Shown: in pieces, positions 18,895 through 27,995 of the stretch
Layout of the letters: each line of letters starts with the position of its first letter
Position numbering within the stretch: the stretch's first letter is position 1
Assembly (NCBI GenBank): GCA_009777485.1
Contig: WRLT01000008.1
Location: forward strand, 19,757-83,756
DNA: 64,000 nt
Direction of reading: 5' to 3'
Origin: Bacillota bacterium
Lineage (GTDB): Bacteria > Bacillota > Clostridia > Christensenellales > Pumilibacteraceae
Translations under genes and position numbers: made by a program
Notes under the pieces: model-generated
Seen by the model: the letters and a program-made list of their open reading frames with translations, nothing else
Told to the model about the DNA's origin: nothing
Databases searched by the model: none

Positions 18895-18912
18895 AAGGAG
18901 AAAAATAAAAAT

Positions 18913-19200
18913 ATGAAAATAGACGAACAAACCGTGTTATATTTACAAGAGCTTTCGTACTTAACACTTTCCGCGCAAGAGCGCGCCGAAATAGCAAACA
19001 GCTTAGAAAATATCCTGCAATACATGGCCGTTTTATCCAAAGCCGATACAAAAAGCGTTTCCGCTGAGGTGTCGGGCGACCCTGTTAAAAACGCATTAAG
19101 ACCCGACCGCACAGAGGATTTTGGGCTAAGCGCGGATATCCTTAAAAACGCGCCCGTATCGGACGGGGAATTTTTTATCGTGCCAAAGGTAATAGAATAA
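18913..19200 (+). CDS. gatC: Asp/Glu-tRNA amidotransferase subunit C
   Basis: GatC is the small stabilising subunit of GatCAB, which amidates Glu-tRNA(Gln) and Asp-tRNA(Asn). The 95 residues carry the family pattern LSYLTLSAQERAEIA near the N terminus and end with the region that wraps around GatA. The RBS AAGGAG is 12 bases upstream. It follows lysA by 18 bases and precedes gatA by 3, so it is cotranscribed with both. Confidence 0.92.
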   Translation: MKIDEQTVLYLQELSYLTLSAQERAEIANSLENILQYMAVLSKADTKSVSAEVSGDPVKNALRPDRTEDFGLSADILKNAPVSDGEFFIVPKVIE

Positions 19201-19203
19201 TCC

Positions 19204-20682
19204 ATGCAAAAAAACGAGGTAACAAGCTTATCCGCCCTTAGCTTGGCAGGCTTAATAAAAGCCAAAAAAATCGGAGTCCGCGAGGCCGCCGAGGCTTTTT
19301 TATCCGCCGCAAAAAACGGGCGGCCGCGCCACAATACTTTTATTTCGGTTTGCGAAGACGGCGAGGTTTTTCAGCAAGCCGATGCGGTTCAAAAAAAGCT
19401 AAACGCGGGGGAAGAGCTTTCGCCGCTTGCAGGCGTTCCGATTGCGCTTAAAGACAATATTTGCACCGTAGGCTTACCCGCCACATGCGCCTCTAAAATG
19501 CTAAAAAACTTTACCCCCGTATACGACGCAACGGCAGTACAAAGGCTTAAAGCGGCGGGGCTTGTGGTGATAGGCAAGCTGAATATGGACGAGTTTGCTA
19601 TGGGCGGTTCGTCCGAGACGGGCGTGTTCGGCGCGGTTAAAAATCCGTGGAATACCGCTTGCGTTGCGGGCGGTTCGTCGGGTGGCAGCGCGGCGGCGGT
19701 TGCGGCAGCAGAAATTCCCGTTGCGCTGGGCAGCGACACAGGCGGCAGCATCCGTCAGCCGTGTTCCTTTTGCGGAGTAAGCGGCATTAAGCCCACCTAC
19801 GGCGCGGTGTCGCGGTACGGGCTTATCGCATACGCCTCATCGCTTGACCAAATAGGGCCGATTGCACGCGATATAGACGATTGCGCCGCCTTACTGCATC
19901 TTATTTCGGGCGCGGACGGGCGGGACGCAACCTGTACGTTAGAAAAGCCCCTTGCGTTTAATCGGGAAATTCCGCAAAATCTTAGCGGACTGAAAATAGG
20001 AATCCCTAAAAACTATTTTTCAGACGGCATAGAATCCGATGTGCAATCGGCGGTATTAAACGCGGCAAAACAGTTTAAAGCCGCAAAAGCTAACGTAGAC
20101 GAATTTATTATGCCGCTTACCGAATATACGGTGCCTGCTTACTATGTGATAGCGGCGGCGGAGGCATCCTCTAACCTTTCGCGCTACGACGGCATAAAAT
20201 ACGGATTTAAAAGCGAAAACGCAAAAACACTGCGCGAGGTTTACCAAATGTCGCGCAGCGAGGGCTTTGGCGAAGAGGTTAAGCGGCGCATTATGCTGGG
20301 CAGCTTTGTATTGTCAAGCGGCTATTACGACGCATTTTATAAAAAAGCCATGCAAACGCGCGCACTAATCAAAGCCGAATTTGCAAAGCTTTTTGATTCA
20401 TACGATATCATTCTTGCGCCCGTTGCCCCCACAACGGCGTATAAAATCGGGCAAAACATTCACGACCCGATAAAAATGTATATGGGCGATATTTACACCG
20501 TGTCCGTAAACCTTGCAGGGTTGCCCGCCGTAAGCTTGCCGTGCGGCTTTGATAAGCGCGCCATGCCCATAGGCTTACAGCTTATCGGAAAAGCGTTTTC
20601 GGAACAGAAACTGATAACCGCTGCTAAGTATTTTCAAAAAATTACCGATTGGCACACCAAAAAGCCGGGAGGTGAAAAATGA
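19204..20682 (+). CDS. gatA: Asp/Glu-tRNA amidotransferase subunit A
   Basis: GatA is the glutaminase subunit, of the amidase signature family, that releases ammonia for amidation of misacylated tRNA. The 492 residues show the Ser-cisSer-Lys machinery: Lys83 in PIALKDNIC, the glycine/serine-rich GGSSGGSAAAV segment and SDTGGSIRQP with the nucleophilic serine. It overlaps gatB by 4 bases. It belongs to the large group of glutamine-amide users gathered in this window. Confidence 0.96.
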   Translation: MQKNEVTSLSALSLAGLIKAKKIGVREAAEAFLSAAKNGRPRHNTFISVCEDGEVFQQADAVQKKLNAGEELSPLAGVPIALKDNICTVGLPATCASKMLKNFTPVYDATAVQRLKAAGLVVIGKLNMDEFAMGGSSETGVFGAVKNPWNTACVAGGSSGGSAAAVAAAEIPVALGSDTGGSIRQPCSFCGVSGIKPTYGAVSRYGLIAYASSLDQIGPIARDIDDCAALLHLISGADGRDATCTLEKPLAFNREIPQNLSGLKIGIPKNYFSDGIESDVQSAVLNAAKQFKAAKANVDEFIMPLTEYTVPAYYVIAAAEASSNLSRYDGIKYGFKSENAKTLREVYQMSRSEGFGEEVKRRIMLGSFVLSSGYYDAFYKKAMQTRALIKAEFAKLFDSYDIILAPVAPTTAYKIGQNIHDPIKMYMGDIYTVSVNLAGLPAVSLPCGFDKRAMPIGLQLIGKAFSEQKLITAAKYFQKITDWHTKKPGGEK

Positions 20683-22112
20683 AATACGAAACGGTTATCG
20701 GGATTGAAGTTCATGCAGAGCTTAATACACAATCTAAAATTTTTTGCGGCTGCCCAAATGCTTTCGGAGCAGTTCCCAACACGCACATTTGCCCGATTTG
20801 TTCGGGTCAGCCCGGCGCGCTGCCTAAGCTTAACGAGGCGGTAGTCGAGTGCGCCGTAAGGCTAGGGCTTGCGCTTTCGTGCAAGATTGCAAAAAAATGC
20901 AACTTCGACCGCAAAAATTATTTTTACCCCGACCTTCCCAAAGCGTATCAAATATCGCAGCTGTATTTTCCGATTTGCACCGACGGCTTTTTAGAAATAC
21001 AAACCACCAACACCCCCAAACGCATAGGCATTCGAGAAATACACATCGAAGAAGACGCGGGGAAATTAAAGCTTGCCTCTTTGGGCAGAGCAACGCAAGC
21101 AGACCTTAACCGTGCGGGAGTTCCGCTGTTAGAAATCGTAACCCAGCCTGATTTTGAAAGCGGTGAAGAGGTGATAGCGTTTATTGAGCGGCTAAGAGAA
21201 ATCATGCTGTATTTAGATATTTGCGACTGCAAAATGCAGGAGGGTTCTTTGCGTGCCGATATCAACCTTTCGCTTAAACAAAAAGACGGCGAGTTGGGAA
21301 CGCGAACCGAAACAAAAAACCTTAATTCCTTAAAAGCCGTTTTGCGCGCTGTACAATACGAAACCGCACGGCAAGCCGAAATCCTAGCAAAGGGCGGCAT
21401 GGTTACACAGCAAACCCGCCGATGGGACGACGAAAAAGCGGTGTCGCACCCTATGCGCAGTAAAGAAAACGCACAGGATTACCGCTATTTTCCGGAGCCT
21501 GATTTGCCGCCGCTTTATATTTCGGACGGGCAGATTAAAAAGCTAAGTAAATCTTTGCCCGAATTCGCCCACCATAAACGCAGGCGGTTTACGCAAGAGC
21601 TAGGCATTTCACCCAGCGCAGCCGAAATCATTTGCAAAAGCAAAAACATAGCAGAGCTGTTTGAAGCCGTTGCAGAGGGCAGCGGCAATAGCGTAGAAGC
21701 GGCTAATTTAATAACGGGCGATATCCTGCGGCTGATAGGCGAAAAAGGCTTAGACCCCGAAAAAATTTGCCTAGACGCGGCAAAGCTTACTAGCCTTATA
21801 GATATGGTTACAAGCGGTAAAATTAATCGCGGCGTATACAAGGAGGCTGTCGAGGCGGTGTTTCTGCACGATGCCGACCCGACAGCCTATATTACCCAAA
21901 AAGGCTTATTTGCTGTTTGCGACGACGCCCTCATCCGCGCCGCCGTTACCGAAGCCATTAGTAAAAACCCTCAAGCGGCGGCGGATTATACCGCAGGAAA
22001 GGAAAAAGCTTTTGCTTGCTTAATGGGGCAGGCCATGAAGCATTTAAGCGGCAAAGCAGACCCTGCCGCCGTGCGAAAAATGTTAGTAGAGGTGTTAAAG
22101 GAGAACGTGTAA
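20679..22112 (+). CDS. gatB: Asp/Glu-tRNA amidotransferase subunit B
   Basis: GatB binds the misacylated tRNA, activates its side chain with ATP and receives ammonia from GatA. The 477 residues begin YETVIGIEVHAELNT, the family start, and contain zinc-type cysteines in FCGCPN and CPICSG, then FDRKNYFYPDLPK, and a C-terminal GatB/YqeY helical domain. The RBS is GGGAGG. The next gene begins 2 bases after the stop. Confidence 0.97.
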   Translation: MKYETVIGIEVHAELNTQSKIFCGCPNAFGAVPNTHICPICSGQPGALPKLNEAVVECAVRLGLALSCKIAKKCNFDRKNYFYPDLPKAYQISQLYFPICTDGFLEIQTTNTPKRIGIREIHIEEDAGKLKLASLGRATQADLNRAGVPLLEIVTQPDFESGEEVIAFIERLREIMLYLDICDCKMQEGSLRADINLSLKQKDGELGTRTETKNLNSLKAVLRAVQYETARQAEILAKGGMVTQQTRRWDDEKAVSHPMRSKENAQDYRYFPEPDLPPLYISDGQIKKLSKSLPEFAHHKRRRFTQELGISPSAAEIICKSKNIAELFEAVAEGSGNSVEAANLITGDILRLIGEKGLDPEKICLDAAKLTSLIDMVTSGKINRGVYKEAVEAVFLHDADPTAYITQKGLFAVCDDALIRAAVTEAISKNPQAAADYTAGKEKAFACLMGQAMKHLSGKADPAAVRKMLVEVLKENV

Positions 22113-22113
22113 A

Positions 22114-23211
22114 ATGTTAAAAGAAGGCAGCGTAAGAATACCGTCCGGCTGCGCCATATCCGGCATTATAGATACCAGCGGCGCAAGATTCAGCGGCGAG
22201 GCGATTATTAAGTCTATATCCGTTATGCGCGAGCGTTCTAACGGGCTAGGCGGCGGCTTTGCCGCATACGGCATATATCCCGAATACAAGGACTATTACG
22301 CCTTGCATATATTCTTTGATTCGTCCGCTGTCCGCAAAGCGTGCGAGGAGTTTTTAGAGCGTCATTTTGATATAATCAACCTTAGCAAAATTCCTACGCA
22401 CACCGTAAAAGAAATTACGGACGCGCCCCGCATTTGGCGGTACTTTGTTACGCCGCTGCCTACAAAGCTTGCGGCAAGCGGATTGTGCGAGCGCGAATTT
22501 ACGTCAAAGTGCGTGTTTCGCATAAACACCCAAATAACGGGCGCGTATGTTTTTTCCAGCGGCAAAAATATGGGCGTATTTAAAGGTGTCGGGTATCCGG
22601 AGGATATCGGCAGATATTTCGGCTTACAAAATTATTTCGGCTACGCTTTTACGGCGCACGGCCGCTATCCCACCAATACGCCGGGTTGGTGGGGCGGCGC
22701 GCACCCGTTCGCGCTGTTAGATTACACAGTGGTGCATAACGGAGAAATTTCCTCTTACGATGCAAACCGCCGCGCTATCGAGCCGTACGGCTACACCTGT
22801 ACGCTGCAAACAGATACCGAGGTTATTACCTACATAATCGACTACCTGCACCGCAAAAAAGGCCTTTTAATGGAAGAAATCGCCTCTGTAATAGCCGCGC
22901 CGTTTTGGGAAACTATCGCCCGCTTTAACACTTCGGTTCAAGAAAAATACGAGTATTTGCGGACAGTGTTTGCAGGTCAGCTGATTACGGGGCCGTTTTC
23001 GATTATCGCAGGCTTCGAGGGCGGGCTAATGGCATTAAACGACCGCTTAAAGCTGCGCAGCATGGTAGTGGCGGAAAAAGGCACTAAAACGTATATCGCA
23101 AGCGAGGAGGCGGCTATCCGCATGGTAGAGCCTGATGTAGAAAATGTCTTTGCGCCCGACGGCGGCGAGCCGATTATTGTTCGATTGAGAGGTGAGGCAC
23201 ATGGCAATTAA
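22114..23211 (+). CDS. Glutamate synthase amidotransferase domain protein (class II)
   Basis: This is a stand-alone class II (Ntn) glutamine amidotransferase, equivalent to the N-terminal domain of GltB. The nucleophile must be an N-terminal cysteine; here it is Cys13 in PSGCAISGI, implying removal of 12 residues. Other family features are AHGRYPTNTPGWWGGAHP and VVHNGEISSYDANR. At 365 residues it matches the first subunit of the split glutamate synthase of archaea and clostridia. It overlaps the next gene by 11 bases. Likely role: hydrolyse glutamine and feed ammonia to the FMN subunit encoded next. Confidence 0.85.
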   Translation: MLKEGSVRIPSGCAISGIIDTSGARFSGEAIIKSISVMRERSNGLGGGFAAYGIYPEYKDYYALHIFFDSSAVRKACEEFLERHFDIINLSKIPTHTVKEITDAPRIWRYFVTPLPTKLAASGLCEREFTSKCVFRINTQITGAYVFSSGKNMGVFKGVGYPEDIGRYFGLQNYFGYAFTAHGRYPTNTPGWWGGAHPFALLDYTVVHNGEISSYDANRRAIEPYGYTCTLQTDTEVITYIIDYLHRKKGLLMEEIASVIAAPFWETIARFNTSVQEKYEYLRTVFAGQLITGPFSIIAGFEGGLMALNDRLKLRSMVVAEKGTKTYIASEEAAIRMVEPDVENVFAPDGGEPIIVRLRGEAHGN

Positions 23212-24706
23212 TTTTTTATATCCCGAATACGAGATTGTGCGCAAGGAAAGCCGTTGCATTGCGTGCAGAGCTTGTGAAAATCAGTGCGCACACGGGGCAC
23301 ACGAATTTTTAGCGGATAAAGGCGTAATGACGTGCGATGAGTCTAAGTGCGTAAACTGTCACCGCTGCGTGTGCATTTGCCCGACCCGCGCGTTAAAAAT
23401 AGTTAAAAGCGGTAATGCGTATAAGCAAAACGCAAACTGGGGGCAGCGCACGGTGGACGAGCTTTACCGTCAGGCGGATTCGGGCGGGGTATTGCTTTCC
23501 AGCATGGGCAATCCGCAAAATTACCCTGTATATTTTGATAAAATTCTTTTAAACGCATCTCAGGTTACCAATCCGTCGATTGACCCGCTGCGTGAACCTA
23601 TGGAAACACGGTGTGCTTTGGGTGCAAAGCCGCACCGTATCGAGCGGGATAAAAAGGGCAATATCAAAAACAATTTGCCGCCGCAGTTAAAGCTTTCTAT
23701 GCCGATACTGTTTTCGGCTATGAGCTACGGTTCTATCAGCTATAACGCGCACGAAAGCTTAGCCCGCGCCGCCCAAGAACTAGGGATTTATTACAACACG
23801 GGCGAGGGCGGCCTGCACGAGGACTTTTACAAATACGGCAAAAACACGGTTGTTCAGGTTGCGTCCGGCAGATTCGGCGTGCATTCGGGATACCTAAACG
23901 CAGGCGCGGCAGTCGAAATTAAAATGGGTCAAGGCGCAAAGCCGGGAATAGGTGGACATTTGCCCGGCACAAAAATTGTCGGCGACATTGCCCGCACAAG
24001 AATGATACCCGAAGGAACAGACGCAATCAGTCCCGCGCCGCACCACGATATCTATTCGATAGAGGATTTGCGTCAGTTAGTATATTCGCTAAAAGAGGCT
24101 ACCGATTACAAGCTGCCCGTAATCGTTAAAATTGCCGCCGTACATAATATTACCGCCATAGCCAGCGGCATTGCCAGAAGCGGCGCGGATATTATCGCCA
24201 TAGACGGCTTTCGCGGCGGTACGGGTGCCGCGCCTACCCGCATACGCGACCATGTAGGCATTCCGATAGAGCTTGCGCTTGCCAGCGTAGATAAACGCCT
24301 GCGCGACGAGGGCATCCGCGATAACGTCAGCTTAGTAGTAGGCGGCAGTATACGCAGCAGCGCGGACATTGTAAAAGCGGTTGCACTAGGCGCAGACGCC
24401 GTGTATATTGCCTCTGCCGCGCTGCTTGCGCTGGGGTGTCATTTATGCCGCAGCTGTCAAACGGGCAAATGCAACTGGGGAATCGCCACGCAAATTCCGC
24501 AGCTAACCAAACGGCTTAATCCCGATATCGGCTGCAAGCGTTTAGTAAATCTATTAAGCGCGTGGAAGCACGAAATTCAAGAGATGATGGGCGGCATGGG
24601 CATCAATTCGATAGAGGCCTTAAAGGGCAACCGTCTTATGCTGCGCGGAATCGGCCTAAACGAGCGGGAGCTTGCCGTATTAGGCATCAAGCACGCGGGA
24701 GAATAA
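23201..24706 (+). CDS. Glutamate synthase FMN domain protein with N-terminal ferredoxin
   Basis: This is the catalytic subunit of split glutamate synthase, reducing 2-oxoglutarate plus ammonia to glutamate on FMN. The 501 residues start at ATG 23201 (the GTG at 23192 is also in frame). Two [4Fe-4S] motifs lie at the N terminus (CIACRACENQC and CVNCHRCVCICP). The FMN barrel has IKMGQGAKPGIGG and DGFRGGTGAAP, and a late CHLCRSCQTGKC matches the 3Fe-4S site. It sits between the amidotransferase gene and a polyferredoxin gene, so electrons probably arrive by Fe-S relay. Confidence 0.88.
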   Translation: MAINFLYPEYEIVRKESRCIACRACENQCAHGAHEFLADKGVMTCDESKCVNCHRCVCICPTRALKIVKSGNAYKQNANWGQRTVDELYRQADSGGVLLSSMGNPQNYPVYFDKILLNASQVTNPSIDPLREPMETRCALGAKPHRIERDKKGNIKNNLPPQLKLSMPILFSAMSYGSISYNAHESLARAAQELGIYYNTGEGGLHEDFYKYGKNTVVQVASGRFGVHSGYLNAGAAVEIKMGQGAKPGIGGHLPGTKIVGDIARTRMIPEGTDAISPAPHHDIYSIEDLRQLVYSLKEATDYKLPVIVKIAAVHNITAIASGIARSGADIIAIDGFRGGTGAAPTRIRDHVGIPIELALASVDKRLRDEGIRDNVSLVVGGSIRSSADIVKAVALGADAVYIASAALLALGCHLCRSCQTGKCNWGIATQIPQLTKRLNPDIGCKRLVNLLSAWKHEIQEMMGGMGINSIEALKGNRLMLRGIGLNERELAVLGIKHAGE

Positions 24707-24712
24707 AATCGC

Positions 24713-25141
24713 ATGAAAAGAGTATATGTAAACGAAAACTGGTGCTTAGGCTGCCGCTTGTGCGAATATCATTGCGCCTTTGCCGAAAGCCGCCAAAAGG
24801 ATATGGCACGGGCTTTGCGCGGCGTTAAAATTAATCCCGCTATCCGCATCGAAGCAAATAACGGCATAAGCTTTGCCGTATCGTGCCGCCACTGCAAGCA
24901 GCCCCTTTGCGTTAAGGCTTGCATTACGGGTGCGCTGCATATAACCAACGGCATAATTACAGCCGATAAGGCACGGTGCGTGGGCTGCTATACCTGCATA
25001 CTGTCTTGTCCGTTCGGCGCGATTTCGCAAAACGAAACGGGGGTAATTCAAAAATGCGAATTATGCACCGCGTCGCACGGTTCGCCCGCTTGCGTTAAGG
25101 GCTGCCCGAATAACGCCCTTGTGTACGAGGAGAGAGAATAA
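24713..25141 (+). CDS. Four-cluster ferredoxin subunit of split glutamate synthase
   Basis: The 142-residue electron-transfer protein of the HycB/DmsB type has four cysteine groups: CLGCRLCEYHC, CRHCKQPLCVKAC, CVGCYTCILSC, and CELC with CVKGC. These suggest four [4Fe-4S] clusters. Its position between the FMN subunit and an FAD/NAD(P)H reductase suggests that it relays electrons from the reductase to the FMN site. It overlaps no gene but follows by 6 bases and ends 1 base before the reductase start. Confidence 0.85.
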   Translation: MKRVYVNENWCLGCRLCEYHCAFAESRQKDMARALRGVKINPAIRIEANNGISFAVSCRHCKQPLCVKACITGALHITNGIITADKARCVGCYTCILSCPFGAISQNETGVIQKCELCTASHGSPACVKGCPNNALVYEERE

Positions 25142-25142
25142 T

Positions 25143-26363
25143 ATGGAATATGTAATCATTGGAAATTCAGCCGCCGCTATCGGAGCGGTAGAGGGTATCC
25201 GCAGCGTGGATAAAAAAGGCACAATTACTTTGGTATCCAACGAGCCTTACCACACCTATTCGCGTCCCTTAATTTCGTATTTGTTACAAGAAAAAGTTAC
25301 AGAGGACGCCATGAAATACCGTCCCGATACTTTCTATACAGAAAACGCATGCCGTTTAATTTTTGCCTCAGCGGTGCAAATTGACGCGAAAAAAAAGCGC
25401 GTTTTATTAGATAACGGTCAAGAATTGCCCTACGGTAAGCTGCTTACGGCTACGGGTTCAAGCGCGTCCGTTGTGCCGTTTGCAGGGCTGCAAAGCGTTA
25501 AAAACGCGTTTACCTTTATGGGGCTAGACGATGCAAAGGCTTTGCGCGCCGCACTAAAACCCGACTGCCGCGTATTAATTGTCGGCGCGGGCTTAATCGG
25601 GCTGAAATGCGCCGAGGGCATTGTAAAGCTAGCGGGCAGCGTTACGGTTGTAGAGGTTGCCGATAGGATTTTATCCGCCGTATTAGACGGGGAGGGCGCA
25701 AAAAAGGTGCAAGCGCATATCGAAAGCAAGGGCGTATCCTTTATGCTTTCGGCTAAGATTGAGCGTTTTGAGGAGACTAGGGCTTTTTTAAGCGACGGGC
25801 GGCAAATCGAATTTGATGTTTTAGTAACGGCAACAGGCGTAAAGCCTAATGTAGATTTACTTAAAGGAATTGCCCGAATAAATAAGGGTATTTTAATCAA
25901 CGAAAAATCGCAAACCTCCGCAACGGATATTTATGCGGCGGGCGACTGCACCGAGTGCGTAGATGTTTCTAGCGGCGAAAGCAAAATCATGGCGCTACTG
26001 CCTAATGCGTATATGCAAGGCGAATGCGCGGGGCTGAACATGGCGGGCGTTGATACGGCCTTTACCCAAGCAATCCCTATGAATGCTGCGGGCTTTTTCG
26101 GCTTACATATTATCTCTGCGGGGACGTATTGCGGCGAGGTGTATACGTGCGCGGAAAAAGACTACAAAAAATTATTTTACAGCCGCGACAAGCTAAACGG
26201 CTATATACTCATCGGCAATGTAGAAAAGGCAGGAATTTACACAAGCCTTATACGCGGGGCAACACCGCTTAGTTCGATAGATTTTAATTTGGTGTGCCGT
26301 CATCCCAGCCTTATGGCATTTACCAAAACCGAGCGGGCGGCTAAATTAGGAGGTGAAAAATGA
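25143..26363 (+). CDS. NAD(P)H-dependent FAD oxidoreductase of split glutamate synthase
   Basis: This is a two-dinucleotide-binding-domain flavoprotein of the nitrite reductase/rubredoxin reductase type, 406 residues from ATG 25143. It has an N-terminal FAD site (IIGNSAAAIGAVEGI), a NAD(P) site (ILIVGAGLIGLKCAEG near 140) and a second FAD signature IYAAGDCTE. It presumably oxidises NAD(P)H and reduces the neighbouring ferredoxin. It overlaps the GXGXG gene by 4 bases. Cofactor preference is not clear. Confidence 0.85.
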   Translation: MEYVIIGNSAAAIGAVEGIRSVDKKGTITLVSNEPYHTYSRPLISYLLQEKVTEDAMKYRPDTFYTENACRLIFASAVQIDAKKKRVLLDNGQELPYGKLLTATGSSASVVPFAGLQSVKNAFTFMGLDDAKALRAALKPDCRVLIVGAGLIGLKCAEGIVKLAGSVTVVEVADRILSAVLDGEGAKKVQAHIESKGVSFMLSAKIERFEETRAFLSDGRQIEFDVLVTATGVKPNVDLLKGIARINKGILINEKSQTSATDIYAAGDCTECVDVSSGESKIMALLPNAYMQGECAGLNMAGVDTAFTQAIPMNAAGFFGLHIISAGTYCGEVYTCAEKDYKKLFYSRDKLNGYILIGNVEKAGIYTSLIRGATPLSSIDFNLVCRHPSLMAFTKTERAAKLGGEK

Positions 26364-27073
26364 AAATAGACGCAGCAAATTTAGATTTTGAGCAGCTTAA
26401 CAAAGCCCTTAAAAACGTACAAGGCGACAGCATTGTGGATAACTGCTTAGGGCAGCGTTTTATCGGCGTTAAACGAAACAGCGGTAAGCTTACCCTAAAC
26501 GGAACGCCCGGTAACGCGTTAGGCGCGTATTTAGACGGCGCGGTAATAGAGGTTTTCGGCAACGCACAAGACGCGGTAGGCGATACCATGAACGACGGAA
26601 AAATTATTATACACGGCAGCGCGGGCGATGCGTTGGGCTTAGCCATGCGCGGCGGCGAAATCTATGTAAAAGAAAACGCAGGCTACCGCGCAGGCATCCA
26701 CATGAAAGAATATCAAGAAAAAAAGCCCGTAATTGTAATCGGCGGCAGCGCGGGCAGCTTTTTGGGCGAATACATGGCGGGCGGGCTGATTATTGTATTA
26801 GGCTTAGGCGCAACCAAGCTTCCGCTTAAAAATTTTACGGGGACGGGTATGCACGGCGGCAAAATGATTGTGCGCACCAAGCAGCTGCCCGAAGGCCTTC
26901 CTCCGCAAGTCAGCGCGGCAAAAGCCTCTATGGCAGACCTACAAGAAATATTGCCGTATCTAACGCAATTTTCCGCACTCTTTACTATTTCCCTCACCCC
27001 CAAAAAAGAGGATTTCTTCGTCTTAAAACCCAACGCCAAAAACCCCTACACAAAACTCTACACCGAAAATTAA
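26360..27073 (+). CDS. Glutamate synthase GXGXG domain protein
   Basis: This is a right-handed beta-helix domain protein equal to the C-terminal structural domain of GltB, 237 residues. Repeated glycine motifs of the type GDAVGDTMNDGKIIIHG and GSAGSFLGEYMAGG are visible. It completes the split glutamate synthase: amidotransferase, FMN subunit, ferredoxin, reductase and GXGXG protein. Its 3' end overlaps the convergent lipoprotein gene by 4 bases, and no terminator is seen between them. Confidence 0.88.
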   Translation: MKIDAANLDFEQLNKALKNVQGDSIVDNCLGQRFIGVKRNSGKLTLNGTPGNALGAYLDGAVIEVFGNAQDAVGDTMNDGKIIIHGSAGDALGLAMRGGEIYVKENAGYRAGIHMKEYQEKKPVIVIGGSAGSFLGEYMAGGLIIVLGLGATKLPLKNFTGTGMHGGKMIVRTKQLPEGLPPQVSAAKASMADLQEILPYLTQFSALFTISLTPKKEDFFVLKPNAKNPYTKLYTEN

Positions 27074-27669
27074 GTATAATCCGTATTGTCTATAAGTTCA
27101 TAATTTAATAGAAATTTGGTTTTGGTCAATTCATCCACAAAGGTACGAAATACCATACCAGCATTATCGCGAAACCCAGAAAAAATTACATCCGAAAAAC
27201 CCCAACTATCTCTGTTAACTCCATACGGAAATGCCTCTTCATTAAAATTCAAACTATAACCGCTGTACATCTGCCCCCATTTGGTATAAGACAACGTTTC
27301 TTTGTAAGTACCTGAAAATTGAATTTCATTTTTAGTAAGGATAATTTCTTCACCCATAAAATCTAAAAAGCTTTTCATGTGGTCATATCGGGCTTGTGTA
27401 AAATCGTCCCAATCGGGCTTAGGCCGTATAAAAATATCTTCAATTTGTCTTCCCGTAAAACTTGAACTAGAATATCGCGAACCGGGCGGCGTGGGTACAT
27501 CATATTGATAAGCCCAATATCGGTACGTCCCCCATGCCCAACTATAATCAAATAAATCTTCCTGTTCGCTTTCCTCTCCACAGTTCGAAAAACACCCTAC
27601 AAAACCAATAGAAAATAAAATCATCGCTAAAGACAATAAAATAGTTTTAATACCTTTCTTTTTAAGCAA
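27070..27669 (-). CDS. Putative lipoprotein of unknown function
   Basis: This is the only supported minus-strand gene. The product has 199 residues from a TTG start; AAAGGAG lies 13 bases upstream, which is long, so the exact start is uncertain. The N terminus is a lipoprotein signal: a basic KKKGIK, a hydrophobic stretch, and a lipobox GFVGC. The mature part is rich in Tyr, Trp and acidic residues, with no motif I recognise. A very good promoter lies upstream on the same strand. A shorter lipoprotein with a similar signal, but no obvious sequence similarity, is at 37945. Confidence 0.7.
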   Translation of the reverse strand: MLKKKGIKTILLSLAMILFSIGFVGCFSNCGEESEQEDLFDYSWAWGTYRYWAYQYDVPTPPGSRYSSSSFTGRQIEDIFIRPKPDWDDFTQARYDHMKSFLDFMGEEIILTKNEIQFSGTYKETLSYTKWGQMYSGYSLNFNEEAFPYGVNRDSWGFSDVIFSGFRDNAGMVFRTFVDELTKTKFLLNYELIDNTDYT

Positions 27670-27729
27670 GTTAATTCCGCATCTCCTTTAATAAATTCAA
27701 AAAGTATTCTTCCAAACCAACTACTGTGC

Positions 27730-27758
27730 ATTATATACTAATTTTTATAGTTTGTCAA
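27730..27758 (-). promoter_or_regulatory. Promoter of the minus-strand lipoprotein gene
   Basis: On the minus strand: TTGACA (27753-27758), a 17-base spacer, TATAAT (27730-27735). Both boxes match consensus exactly. It diverges from the amiS promoter 34 bases away. Confidence 0.85.
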
Positions 27759-27791
27759 TAAAAATTTCTTTTGAAATCCCCTAAAAAACGC

Positions 27792-27820
27792 TTGCGTTAT
27801 TTTGCAGTATATGGTATAGT
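27792..27820 (+). promoter_or_regulatory. Promoter of the amiS-glnN operon
   Basis: TTGCGT at 27792-27797, a 17-base spacer, TATAGT at 27815-27820. The predicted transcript starts just before the first leader hairpin. The rest of the 326-base stretch 27670-27995 holds the divergent lipoprotein promoter and the two leader elements listed separately. Confidence 0.7.
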
Positions 27821-27828
27821 AATAACAT

Positions 27829-27875
27829 AAAAGCACGAAGGTGTGTTTTCGGTTCGGAAACACATCTTTTTTCTA
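27829..27875 (+). promoter_or_regulatory. amiS leader element 1: hexaloop hairpin overlapping a terminator
   Basis: AAAGCAC (27830-27836) pairs with GTGTTTT (27843-27849) around loop GAAGGT. The alternative is a 12-bp terminator stem, 27839-27850 with 27856-27867, five-base loop, followed by a T run. The design matches the lysA and gdhA leaders. Confidence 0.65.
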
Positions 27876-27920
27876 TTTAAGGGTAGGCTGTCCGATGTCG
27901 GCACGGAGCGGCAAATCCTA

Positions 27921-27970
27921 AAAAAGCACAAAGGCGTGTTTCCAAGCAAACGCGCCTTTATGCTTTTAAA
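27921..27970 (+). promoter_or_regulatory. amiS leader element 2: second copy of the hexaloop/terminator module
   Basis: A second copy of the same module: AAAGCAC then loop AAAGGC then GTGTTT. A larger alternative hairpin pairs 27930-27941 with 27948-27959 (12 bp), extended by AAAAAGCA with TGCTTTT outside a single mismatch. Between the two copies lies a GC-rich stretch (27882-27918) with its own weak pairing. The amiS RBS follows 10 bases after the stem. Confidence 0.6.
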
Positions 27971-27995
27971 AAAAATTTTAAGGAGAATTAAAAAA

